A DNA stretch of 64,000 nucleotides, from positions 248,001-312,000 of the forward strand of contig NZ_CP098362.1 in NCBI RefSeq assembly GCF_030388245.1. Direction: 5' to 3'. The DNA is from Paracoccus sp. TOH (GTDB lineage: Bacteria > Pseudomonadota > Alphaproteobacteria > Rhodobacterales > Rhodobacteraceae). The notes beneath the pieces are model-generated. The model was not told the DNA's origin and did no database searches. It saw only the letters and a list, made by a program, of their open reading frames with translations. A program made the position numbers and the translations under genes. This document shows, in pieces, positions 55,501 to 63,409 of the stretch (the first letter of the stretch is position 1; each line of letters opens with the position of its first letter).

Positions 55501-56386
55501 AGTTCAAGCTGCTCACGCGTGGCTAGCTGGCCTTTCGACATAGGGCGAATAATCTGGAAGCGATTTCTATCGCCTAATGCAGGCTCTAGGTCTTGGGGAA
55601 GATCCAGTACAAGGATCGGTTTCTGGCCTGTCCCAGCACCTGGCACCGCATCCGATGAGGTCACGACCACCATTCGGTCCAGAAGGTCATAGGCATCGGC
55701 CTGAATCAGAGCCGCAATTGAAAAGGCCACTGCTTCCTGTCGGCTATCCGAGATGATAGGAATTGTCCGACCGCCATCTCGGAGCATATTCTGGTACGTT
55801 TCGCTCTTACCGCCCCGTCGTTCCGCCACCAATCTGGCCGGTATGCTTGGGGTCGACGCGCTCGCCCAGCCTCTGTACCAGTCCTCAGGCGAAATTAATC
55901 CAGGATGGCTCAGTCCAAGCCGTTCTGCCAGCCAGATGCGTGTCCCAGGAGCCTCTTCCAGCCATGTTTCGATTCCACGACGTCCCAAACATGGACTTCA
56001 GCCCAGTCCCCGCTCGCGCGGCGAGCAGTCAGCCAATCCTCTTTGCTAGCCCAACGTCTTGGGGTCACAAAGACAAATGCTGTATCCTTTCGGATTTTGG
56101 CATCGAATTCTTCGACCCTCTTATCATAGTCGGCGTTAGCCTTTGTGGAGGGAGATTGATCGCAGCCCATTTCCCATAGCGACTTTCCAGCCGGCACCCA
56201 CGGGGTTGAGGTCTCACTCACTGCCTCACCATCAACGCCATGGAGGGCGATTGCATCATTGCCGGGAAAGCGAAGCGACTTCAGACCCGGAGTGGTTTCA
56301 CGGATCAGGCGTCGAACAAGTACAGGCAGCAGGGAACGCGCTTCAATGCGATCTGCCCATTGCCGAATATTCGTTTCCGTTATCAT
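52569..56386 (-). pseudogene. Large (~1,270 residue) defence-island-type protein of unknown function, frameshifted
   Basis: Two minus-strand frames form one gene. The first runs from ATG 56386 (ITETNIRQWADRIEARSLLP, AFVFVTPRRWASKEDWLT, ASGDWAEVHVWD). The second continues GIETWLEEAPGTRIWLAERLGL for ~1,135 residues to the stop at 52569. The switch lies near 55970-55985 and fits loss of one base. The N-terminal ~130 residues look like a compact alpha/beta domain. The remainder is a long soluble, mostly helical, Trp- and Arg-rich protein without membrane segments; I see no Walker motif. I recall similar-looking long unnamed bacterial proteins but cannot name the family. GC is lower than in flanking genes, suggesting acquisition. 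It could also be two proteins translated by frameshifting. Confidence 0.7.
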
Positions 56387-56881
56387 GTTCTTGTCCCCGC
56401 AATCCACTCTCTCAATTTGGGCGTGCAGATAGATTACTCAAGCACCCATGTGATATTCTGAGAATCATGAGAACCGTCCGATTCACATAGGCATTTAGCA
56501 AGAACAGAAGCCATCGCCGAAAGTCCGCGCAGCGCTCCCTCGTCCGAGCGGTCATCCCTCACCCGAAACCACGGTTCAATGATGTCGCATAATGCCTGTG
56601 GCTTCTAGCCCCGGCGAACTTCCGGTTCGGTGAAGCTGCGCTGCGGCATCGCGCCACCTGCGAAGGGCAGCAATGGGCCGAAAGCGGCCTTCACCTCTAG
56701 CCGCTTCGCATGAGCGACTCGCGGCTGAGCGCCGCGAGTATCCTTGAGGGCCGGAAAAACAAAAAAGCCAGCAGAGCGCGCTCCACCGGCTTCGGTTTTC
56801 TTCACAGACGCATATTCTCCAACAAATGGATAATCCGCTGTCATTAATGGAAGATCTATCTGGCACTTGCCACTTGTGAAT
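56387..56881. other. Unassigned region between the large gene and tRNA-Ala
   Basis: 495 bp. A 79-codon minus-strand frame (56605-56844, starting TADYPFVGEYASVKKTEAGG) is open but unrecognised, and resembles repeated intergenic sequence of Rhodobacteraceae more than a gene. No integrase is found here. The first ~80 bases hold the promoter of the large gene. Confidence 0.4.
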
Positions 56882-56957
<76 letters not shown>

Positions 56958-57175
56958 ACCGGAGGTCCGGGCGGCGTCTCCGGCGCCCGTGTGAGGCGTC
57001 GTATAGGAGGGCGTGCCGACAGGTGCAAGCGGAAAAAACACCCCCATCGCCAAAATTTCGTCACATCCGCCTTGCGCTCTGAAAACACTGGCTTTTCATT
57101 GCCGGATCACCGTCCCGAACCATAGGCGGGCGCCGGATGCAGCGGACGGCCGATTCCCGGCCGCCCCGTGATCCC

Positions 57176-58003
57176 TCAGCCCAGACCCAGCTTGCCGCGC
57201 AGTGTCGCAAGATCCTCGGCCAGCGTGTTGACCTTGGCCGAGAGCAGGTTGCGGTCCTCGTCCGAAAGCTCCTCGTAGGACACGTAGCCGCCCTCCTGGG
57301 CCTGGTACTTCACCAGCACCTCGTTCACGGCCTTGAAATTGCCGTCGACCTTGGCCACGAAATCGGCGTCGCTGTCGGCGATCAACGGGCGCAGCAGCTC
57401 ATAGATCTTTTGCGCGCCCTCGAAATTCGCGTCGAAGTCCCACAGGTCGACATGCGAATAGCGGTCCTCCTCGCCCGAGATCTTGGTCGCGGCGACCTCC
57501 TCCATCAGCACGGCGGCGCCGCCCACCACCACCTCGGGCGGGAAGGTCAGGCCGGTGATGCGGTCGTTGAGCTCGGTCACGTCGGCCAGCAGCTTGTCGG
57601 CATATTGCTCCAGCCCCTCGGTCGAGCCCTTCTCCCACAGACCGTATTCGATGCGGTGGAAGCCAGTGAAGGCCTCGTCCGCCTCGGCCTTCTCATAATC
57701 GTCGGCGCGGGCGTCGATCGACACGTCCAGGTCCGAGAACAGCTCGGCGATCGGCTCGATCTTTTCATAGCTGGTGCGGGTGGGGGCGAAGAGCGCCTTG
57801 GCCTCATCGACCTTGCCCGCCTTGATCGCGTCGGTGAAGAGTTTGGTGTCCTCGACCAGCTTGGCGGTGTTCTCGGCGACATAGATCTTGTATTCGGCCA
57901 GCGGCTCGACCAGCTCCAGCGACGGATCGGCGGCAAGCGCCAGCGTCCCCCAGCCCGCCATGGCCAGCGCCAGCGCCGTCGTTCCGAGATGTTTTCCGGT
58001 CAT
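57176..58003 (-). CDS. EfeM-like imelysin-domain periplasmic protein (no cupredoxin)
   Basis: 275-residue periplasmic protein with a signal peptide (GTTALALAMAGWGTLALAA) and one imelysin (peptidase M75) domain carrying the iron-site motif GFHRIEYGLW (HxxE). It lacks the N-terminal cupredoxin domain of EfeO, so it matches the shorter EfeM type. Fourth gene of the efe operon, 43 bp after efeB. Two imelysin proteins in one operon suggests division of labour in iron binding. The start at 58003 is used; an ATG at 58021 is in frame. Confidence 0.85.
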   Translation of the reverse strand: MTGKHLGTTALALAMAGWGTLALAADPSLELVEPLAEYKIYVAENTAKLVEDTKLFTDAIKAGKVDEAKALFAPTRTSYEKIEPIAELFSDLDVSIDARADDYEKAEADEAFTGFHRIEYGLWEKGSTEGLEQYADKLLADVTELNDRITGLTFPPEVVVGGAAVLMEEVAATKISGEEDRYSHVDLWDFDANFEGAQKIYELLRPLIADSDADFVAKVDGNFKAVNEVLVKYQAQEGGYVSYEELSDEDRNLLSAKVNTLAEDLATLRGKLGLG

Positions 58004-58046
58004 GGTTCCAAAACTCCCCATTGGTGCAGAATGTCGGCTTGGCGGA

Positions 58047-59351
58047 TCAGCTCCGCCTGGCTGCGGTGACAAGGGACGAGCCGAGGTAGTCCCCCGGTCC
58101 GATGCCGGGCAGGGCGAAGAAGTAACCGCCCCCCACCGGCTTGATATATTCCTCGAGCGGTTCGCCGTTCAGCCGGTTCTGCACGGCGATGAAGCCGGCC
58201 TCGAGATCGGCTTGGTAGCAGATAAACAGCAGACCCTGGTCGAGCTGGCCGTTCTTCAGCGCGCCGCGGGAATAGTTGAAGGGCCGGCGCAGGATCAGGT
58301 TCCGGTCGCTGGCCGGGTCGCGCGGATTGGCCAGCCGGATATGCGAATCCGGCGGGATCACCATGCCTTCGGGGTCAGCGGCGTAATTCGGGGCGTCATG
58401 TTCGGTCGCCCCGGGCGCGTCGAGCGGGGCGCCGCTGATCTTGGTGCGGCCGAAGATGCGCTCCTGTTCCGAAAGCGGCGTGCGGTCCCAGCGTTCGACG
58501 AAATTGCGGATCACCCGCACCGCCTGATAACTGCCGCCATGCGCCCAGTCCGGCTCGTCCGGGCCGCGGGTCCAGACCAGGCGATCCATCAGCGCCGCGT
58601 CGTTCGCATCGGGATTGGCCGAGCCGTCGCGGAAGCCCAGGAAGTTGCGGGCGCTGGGGGTCGAGCCGTCAGTGGCGGGCAGGACCGGCGGCACGAAGCC
58701 CTCGATCATCCAGCGCAGCACCAGGAATTCCGACAGGTTCTTCACGATGTCGCGCAGCGCATAGATGCAGGTGTCCTGCAGGTTGGCGCAGAGCTGGATG
58801 GACAGATCGCCGTGGCAGATCTCGGGGTCCAGCGCATCGTTGGGGAATTGCGTCATGCGCTGCAGGCGGGCCGGCTTCAGCCCGGCCAGCCAGTCATGCC
58901 TTTCGAACAGAGAATCGCCAAGGCCGACGGTGATGGTCAGGTTGTCGGGCGAGATCACCGGCCCCAGCAGGCCGGAATCGGCAGGCGGCAGCTTGGGGTC
59001 GCGCGCGGCGATCAGCCCGCCCGCGGCCAGGAATTCCGCGCGCTGGGTCAGCAACCGCATCATGCGCTCGAAATCCTCGAGCGAGGCGACCACCACGTCG
59101 AAGGCCGCGAAAATGCCGTTGGCCGGCCGGGGCGTGGTGATGCCGGCCTGATGCGGGCCGTGGAAGGGCACCTGCTGTGCCGCGGTTTCCGCATGGGCCT
59201 TGGGCGCGTCGTCGACATTGGGGATGGTGTTGGCGGGACCGCCGTCCTGGGCGCGCAGCGGCAGGGCGCCAAGGGCGCCGAGCGCCCCGCCGATCCCGAG
59301 CCCCTTCAGCAGGTTGCGGCGAAAGATCGAGCGGGGGGTCTGGTCCTGCAT
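58047..59351 (-). CDS. efeB: DyP-type peroxidase / deferrochelatase EfeB
   Basis: 434-residue heme peroxidase exported folded by the Tat route: the N-terminus SIFRRNLLKGLGIGGALGALG has a twin-arginine-like motif and hydrophobic stretch. The DyP hallmark GFRDGSANPD is at about residue 241, and the proximal-heme histidine region is near the centre-right of the protein. It is proposed to oxidise ferrous iron or remove iron from heme for the EfeUO importer. It starts 2 bp after efeO ends in transcript order, and is tightly operonic. Confidence 0.92.
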   Translation of the reverse strand: MQDQTPRSIFRRNLLKGLGIGGALGALGALPLRAQDGGPANTIPNVDDAPKAHAETAAQQVPFHGPHQAGITTPRPANGIFAAFDVVVASLEDFERMMRLLTQRAEFLAAGGLIAARDPKLPPADSGLLGPVISPDNLTITVGLGDSLFERHDWLAGLKPARLQRMTQFPNDALDPEICHGDLSIQLCANLQDTCIYALRDIVKNLSEFLVLRWMIEGFVPPVLPATDGSTPSARNFLGFRDGSANPDANDAALMDRLVWTRGPDEPDWAHGGSYQAVRVIRNFVERWDRTPLSEQERIFGRTKISGAPLDAPGATEHDAPNYAADPEGMVIPPDSHIRLANPRDPASDRNLILRRPFNYSRGALKNGQLDQGLLFICYQADLEAGFIAVQNRLNGEPLEEYIKPVGGGYFFALPGIGPGDYLGSSLVTAARRS

Positions 59352-59352
59352 C

Positions 59353-60510
59353 TCAGTTCTTCCCGATGGCCGGTTGCAGCTTGCGCAGCGATTCCGACAG
59401 CTGCGTCAGGGTGGCCGACAGCTTTTCGCGCTCGGCCCTGGGCACATCGCCATAGGTCGCATGGCCCTGGGCGACGGTGGCTTGCATCTGCGCCTGCGCC
59501 GCTTCCAGATCCTGGCCGATCACCGTGTCCAGCGCCGGATCGACGCCTGCCACGACCTGGCGCAGCAGGTCGGAAAGCTTGGCGATGCCCTCCAGCCCGG
59601 CGGAAAGATCCTGCAGGTCGTTGCCGGCATAAAGGTTCTCGCCCTTGGGCACCTGTGCCTGGGCAAGCTGCAGGGCGCTTTCGGCCGGCATCTCGATCAG
59701 CAGGCCGGGGTCCAGCGGCGCCTGCTTCAGCCGCCCGGCGAGTTCCTTCAGATCCGCGACCAGCGCATCGGCAAAGGGCTGCAAGCCCTCGGTGCTGTTC
59801 CGGGCGAAAAGCCCGTATTCGAGGCGGTGATAGCCGGTGAAGCCCGGATCCTGCTCGCGCTTTTCCAGATAGGCGGCGCGCGGGTCGATACGCTCCTCGA
59901 GGTCCGAGAAGCGATAGGCCAGCGGCTCGATGCGGCGATAGGGCAGGCGGGCGTCGCGCCAGGCCGTCCGGGCGGCCTCGAGATCGCCCGAGGCGATGGC
60001 CTCGCGCAGGGTCTCGGCCGCCTTGACCGCGGCATTGCCCTGCATAACCAGGTAGACGCGATATTCCGACAGCGGGCCCAGGAACTTGCGCAGCGTGACC
60101 TCCGAGGCGGCGACGGCGGCCTCGTCCGATGGAGTTACGCTGAGCGTGCCGCGCGGGTTCGACAGAAGCCCGCAGGTGATCGCATAGTCGCCGGGCCGCA
60201 GCTGCACCTCCAGCGTGGCGCGAAAGCCCGGGGCGATGTTCTCGCGCTCGGCCACCACCATGACGCCGTCCAGGATCTCCCATTCGATGGGGCGGTCGCT
60301 GGCGTTCACGATCTCGAAGCTGCGCCGGCCGCCGGGGACGGTGATGGCGTTCGGCTCACAGGTGGTGGCATTGACGGTCACCAGCTGGTCGGCAGCCGTC
60401 TGGCTGCCGGCGGTCTGCTGCGTCGCATACCAGAAGGCGACGCCGCCCGCCGCGACCAGCACCGCCGCCCCCGCGATCGCCAGGTAGAGGCCATTCGATG
60501 GTGAAGTCAT
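59353..60510 (-). CDS. efeO: EfeO: cupredoxin-imelysin periplasmic iron-binding protein
   Basis: 385-residue protein. A membrane anchor or uncleaved signal (GLYLAIAGAAVLVAAGGVAFWY) comes first. The cupredoxin domain (about residues 42-127) has the conserved cysteines in TTCEPNAI and ITCGLLSN. The imelysin domain has the HxxE motif in GYHRLEYGLF. It should bind iron (and possibly copper) in the periplasm and hand it to EfeU. Overlaps efeU by 4 bp. Confidence 0.92.
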   Translation of the reverse strand: MTSPSNGLYLAIAGAAVLVAAGGVAFWYATQQTAGSQTAADQLVTVNATTCEPNAITVPGGRRSFEIVNASDRPIEWEILDGVMVVAERENIAPGFRATLEVQLRPGDYAITCGLLSNPRGTLSVTPSDEAAVAASEVTLRKFLGPLSEYRVYLVMQGNAAVKAAETLREAIASGDLEAARTAWRDARLPYRRIEPLAYRFSDLEERIDPRAAYLEKREQDPGFTGYHRLEYGLFARNSTEGLQPFADALVADLKELAGRLKQAPLDPGLLIEMPAESALQLAQAQVPKGENLYAGNDLQDLSAGLEGIAKLSDLLRQVVAGVDPALDTVIGQDLEAAQAQMQATVAQGHATYGDVPRAEREKLSATLTQLSESLRKLQPAIGKN

Positions 60511-61352
60511 TTGCGTCCCGCGGTTTGCGGCCGCACCGGCAGGGCACCGGAATGCGGCCTGAGAAAAAGCGTCAGCGTCACGGCCAGGAAAATGCCCCAG
60601 ACCAGCGCTTCGCCCAAGGTCGGCGCCTCGCGATAGCCCAGCAGGCCCGAAAGGACGGTTCCGAGCGGGCCGGTTTCGGGCAGGATCCGGCTCAGGTCAT
60701 AGATCCGCTCCTGCAGCCCGTTCCACAGCCCCGCCTCGTGCAGCGCCTTGACCGAGCCTGCCAGCAGGCCGGCCGCGACCAGCAGGATGAAGATGCCGGT
60801 CCAGCGGAAGAACCGGCGCAGGTCCAGCCGCAGCGCCCCGGCGTAAAAGCCCCAGCCCGCGACGATGGCCGCGATCACGCCCAGGGCCGCGCCGATGGGG
60901 GCCGCGCCGTCCTGGCTTTGCTGGAAGATCGCCAGCAGGAAAAACACCGATTCCAGCCCTTCGCGCGCCACCGCCAGGAAGACCATCCCGATCAGCGCCC
61001 AGGTGCCTGCGCTGCCCTTGTGCGACAGCGCCTCGTCGATGTCGGCATGCAGCGCGGCCTTGATCGAGCGTGCGGCGCGGCGCATCCAGAACACCATGCC
61101 GGTCAGCACCGCGACGGCGACCAGGCCGATCACCGCCTCGAACAACTCCTGCATCCTCTGCGGGAAGCCGTTGGCCAGGATCTGGATCGCCGCCCCGGCG
61201 AAAAGCGACAACGCCACCGCCAGCAGGACGCCGACCCAGATCGCCGGCAGCCAGGCGCGGCGGCCGGTCTGGCTCAGGTAGCTTGCGATGATGCCGACGA
61301 TCAGTGCGGCTTCCAGCCCTTCGCGCAGCATGATAAGAAACGGAGCGAGCAT
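60507..61352 (-). CDS. efeU: EfeU ferrous iron permease (OFeT family)
   Basis: 281-residue membrane protein with seven helices and the two REGLE iron-channel motifs: MLREGLEAALIVG near residue 10 and AREGLESVFFLLAI near residue 130. First gene of the efeU-efeO-efeB-efeM operon, which imports ferrous iron (mainly under acid or low-iron conditions in other bacteria). An iron-responsive promoter is expected in 61353-61528, but I could not pick out a clear Irr, RirA or Fur box. Confidence 0.92.
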   Translation of the reverse strand: MLAPFLIMLREGLEAALIVGIIASYLSQTGRRAWLPAIWVGVLLAVALSLFAGAAIQILANGFPQRMQELFEAVIGLVAVAVLTGMVFWMRRAARSIKAALHADIDEALSHKGSAGTWALIGMVFLAVAREGLESVFFLLAIFQQSQDGAAPIGAALGVIAAIVAGWGFYAGALRLDLRRFFRWTGIFILLVAAGLLAGSVKALHEAGLWNGLQERIYDLSRILPETGPLGTVLSGLLGYREAPTLGEALVWGIFLAVTLTLFLRPHSGALPVRPQTAGRK

Positions 61353-61528
61353 CGGCCTTTCCCCAGCTATGTCGTGGTGCGGGTCCGGCTGGCGTCGGGC
61401 GCAGCCAGTCGGGCGGGCATCGCGGCAGGTTCTTCGACCCGGGTGGGCCGGTTTCCCGACTCATTAAGGCGGAAATCGGCAAAGTCAATCCAGAGCGAAA
61501 CCCTAGGAAAGTTCCGCGACGCGGCGCG
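61353..61528. promoter_or_regulatory. Promoter region of the efe operon
   Basis: 176 bp between the end of the glutathionyl-hydroquinone reductase gene and efeU, both on the minus strand. Bases 61455-61500 are AT-richer and are the likely promoter. No exact iron-regulator box was seen. Confidence 0.4.
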
Positions 61529-62503
61529 TCAGCCGCGGCCGTGCGGCTCGGTCCAGTCGATCAGCGGATTGATCGGGATGATCCGGCTGGGGTTTATCGT
61601 GGCGTGGCTGTAATGGTAATGCCGCACGATATGGTCGAAATGCACCGTCGCGGCCACCCCTGGCCATTGGTAAAGCGCGCGCGTCCAGCCCCAGAGATTC
61701 GGGTATTCGCGCAGCCAGGCGCGGTTGCACTTGAAATGCGTGTGATAGACCGGATCGAAGCGCGCCATGGTGGTGAACAGCCGCCAGTCCGCCTCGGTCA
61801 CCCGGTCGCCGCAAAGATAGCGGTTCTGCGCCAGATGCGCCTCGAGCCAGTCCAGCGTCTCGAACAGGGGGTGGACCGCCTCGTCATAGGCCGCTTGCGA
61901 GGTGGCGAAGCCCGCCTTGTAGACGCCGTTGTTCACGCGGTCGTAGATCCGTTCGTTCATGGCGTCGATTTGCTCCAGCAGGTCGGGCGGGCAATAATCG
62001 TCGCGGTTGCCGGTGATCCCGTCGAAGGCCGTGTTGAACATGCGGATGATTTCGGCGCTTTCGTTGCTGACGATGGTATCGCGGGCCGTGTCCCAAAGCA
62101 CCGGCACCGTCACCCGGCCCGAGGCGCTGGGATCCACCTTCAGATAAAGCTCGCGCAGGAAGCGCAGGCCGAACAGCCGATCGCCGGTGGTGCCGGGGAA
62201 ATCGGCGGCGAAAGTCCAGCCGTCCGACAGCATGTCGGGATGCACGACCGAGATGTCGACATGCGGAACCAGCCCCTTCAGCGCCCGATAGATCAGCGTG
62301 CGATGCGCCCATGGGCAGGCATAGGAGACATAGAGATGATAGCGCCCGCTCTCGGCCGCGAAGCCGCCTTCGCCGCTGGGGCCGGGGCTGCCGTCGGGTG
62401 TGATCCAGTTGCGATAGGCGGTGACGCTGCTCTGGAAGCGCCCGCCCGCGCTGGCGGTGTCATACCATGCGTCGTGCCAGACGCCATCGACCAGTTGACC
62501 CAT
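61529..62503 (-). CDS. yqjG: Glutathionyl-hydroquinone reductase (YqjG/PcpF-like, Xi-class GST)
   Basis: 324-residue protein. The thioredoxin-like N-domain carries the catalytic C63 in YACPWAHRT, the Xi-class signature, then VPVLWDTARDTIVSNESAEIIRMF. The C-terminal all-helical domain ends with FDHIVRHYHYSHATINPSRI, which has the conserved tyrosines of the family. It reduces glutathionyl-hydroquinones with GSH, protecting quinone pools. The start at 62503 (MGQLVDGVW) is chosen because sequence upstream is out-of-frame to trxC. It follows trxC by 74 bp on the same strand. Confidence 0.92.
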   Translation of the reverse strand: MGQLVDGVWHDAWYDTASAGGRFQSSVTAYRNWITPDGSPGPSGEGGFAAESGRYHLYVSYACPWAHRTLIYRALKGLVPHVDISVVHPDMLSDGWTFAADFPGTTGDRLFGLRFLRELYLKVDPSASGRVTVPVLWDTARDTIVSNESAEIIRMFNTAFDGITGNRDDYCPPDLLEQIDAMNERIYDRVNNGVYKAGFATSQAAYDEAVHPLFETLDWLEAHLAQNRYLCGDRVTEADWRLFTTMARFDPVYHTHFKCNRAWLREYPNLWGWTRALYQWPGVAATVHFDHIVRHYHYSHATINPSRIIPINPLIDWTEPHGRG

Positions 62504-62577
62504 CTCGTCCGCCTCCTTGCAGCGTTTCTGCGACCTTGGGGACCAGCATAGCCGACCGGGTCCGGCGGACAACCGGG

Positions 62578-63021
62578 CTAGCGGCCAAGCTGCCCGCGCG
62601 TCCAGCCGACGATGGCCGCCGCATCCATGGCGCCCGATTGCCGGCCGATCTCCTGCCCGCCGCGATAGAGCAGCAGCGTCGGGATGCCGCGGATGCCCAA
62701 ACCGGCGGCGGTCTGCGGTTCGGCCTCGGAATTCAGCTTGATCAGCCGGACCTCCGGCTCCAGCATCCCGGCCGCGCGGGCGAATTGCGGCGCCATCATC
62801 CGGCAGGGGCCGCACCAGGGCGCCCAGACATCGACGAGCACCGGAATCGAGTTGCGGCCGATCTGGCGTGCGAACATCTGCCCGCCCACATCGGCGGGCT
62901 GGCCGGAGAACAGCGGCAGCCGGCATTTGCCGCAACGGCCGGCGCGCGGGTCGTGTCCCGACGGCAGGCGGTTCAGCGCCCCGCAGGCGGGGCAGACGAT
63001 CAGGCTGTCGGTACCGGGCAT
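62578..63021 (-). CDS. trxC: Thioredoxin 2 (TrxC) with N-terminal zinc ribbon
   Basis: 147-residue thioredoxin. Residues 9-40 form the TrxC zinc ribbon (VCPACGALN and CGKCRLPL). The redox site is WCGPC near residue 72, and GIPTLLLYRGG supplies the cis-proline. Cytoplasmic disulfide/persulfide reductase. It is divergent from the SqrR-type repressor at 63080 with a 58-bp gap. The operator there lies immediately upstream of this gene, so repression by that protein is likely. The start at 63021 has GGAGG upstream (AGGTGGGCC reading on the minus strand). Confidence 0.92.
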   Translation of the reverse strand: MPGTDSLIVCPACGALNRLPSGHDPRAGRCGKCRLPLFSGQPADVGGQMFARQIGRNSIPVLVDVWAPWCGPCRMMAPQFARAAGMLEPEVRLIKLNSEAEPQTAAGLGIRGIPTLLLYRGGQEIGRQSGAMDAAAIVGWTRGQLGR

Positions 63022-63059
63022 GGCCCACCTCCGATGCTTTGTCTTGACGATATATTCAT

Positions 63060-63081
63060 ATTCTTGTAGGTATGCAAGAAT
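63060..63081. promoter_or_regulatory. ArsR/SqrR-type operator between trxC and the repressor gene
   Basis: ATTCTTG-N8-CAAGAAT, a perfect 7-bp dyad whose last bases overlap the ATG of the repressor gene. The core ATTC-N14-GAAT arms and AT-rich flank resemble the operators described for SqrR/BigR persulfide sensors. It is placed to control both trxC and its own gene. Confidence 0.65.
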
Positions 63082-63409
63082 GGTAAACGAAACTCTTCCC
63101 GAGCCCGGCCGGATCGACCCAGAAGCCATGCGGAGCGCCGCAGGCGAGGCCAGCGAGTTCTTGAAATCTTTGGGCAATCAGCACCGGCTGATGATCCTTT
63201 GCGCGCTGAGCTCGGGCGAGAAATCGGTGGGCCAGCTGGCCGGATTCCTTGGCATCCGCGACTCCACGGTGTCGCAACACCTGGCGCTGCTTCGGCGCGA
63301 CCGGATCATCTCGGGCCGGCGCGAGGGGCAGGTGATCTGGTATCGCATCGACAGCCAACCCGCCCGCCGCGTCATGGCGGTGCTTTACGAAAGTTTCTGC
63401 GCCGCCTGA
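63080..63409 (+). CDS. SqrR/BigR-type persulfide-sensing ArsR-family repressor
   Basis: 109-residue winged-helix repressor: LKSLGNQHRLMILCALSSG (helix 2-3), VGQLAGFLGIRDSTVSQHLALLRRDRII (recognition helix), GQVIWYRI (wing). It has only two cysteines, C41 and C107, the positions of the two sensing cysteines of Rhodobacter capsulatus SqrR. They form a polysulfide bridge when exposed to persulfides, releasing the DNA. Divergent from trxC over a clear operator. It overlaps the end of the convergent sulP gene by 25 bp. Confidence 0.85.
   Translation: MVNETLPEPGRIDPEAMRSAAGEASEFLKSLGNQHRLMILCALSSGEKSVGQLAGFLGIRDSTVSQHLALLRRDRIISGRREGQVIWYRIDSQPARRVMAVLYESFCAA

Noticed and set aside
56605..56844. 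79-residue minus-strand protein near the tRNA
   Set aside because: No ribosome site or family resemblance, and its composition resembles repeated intergenic sequence of this bacterial group.
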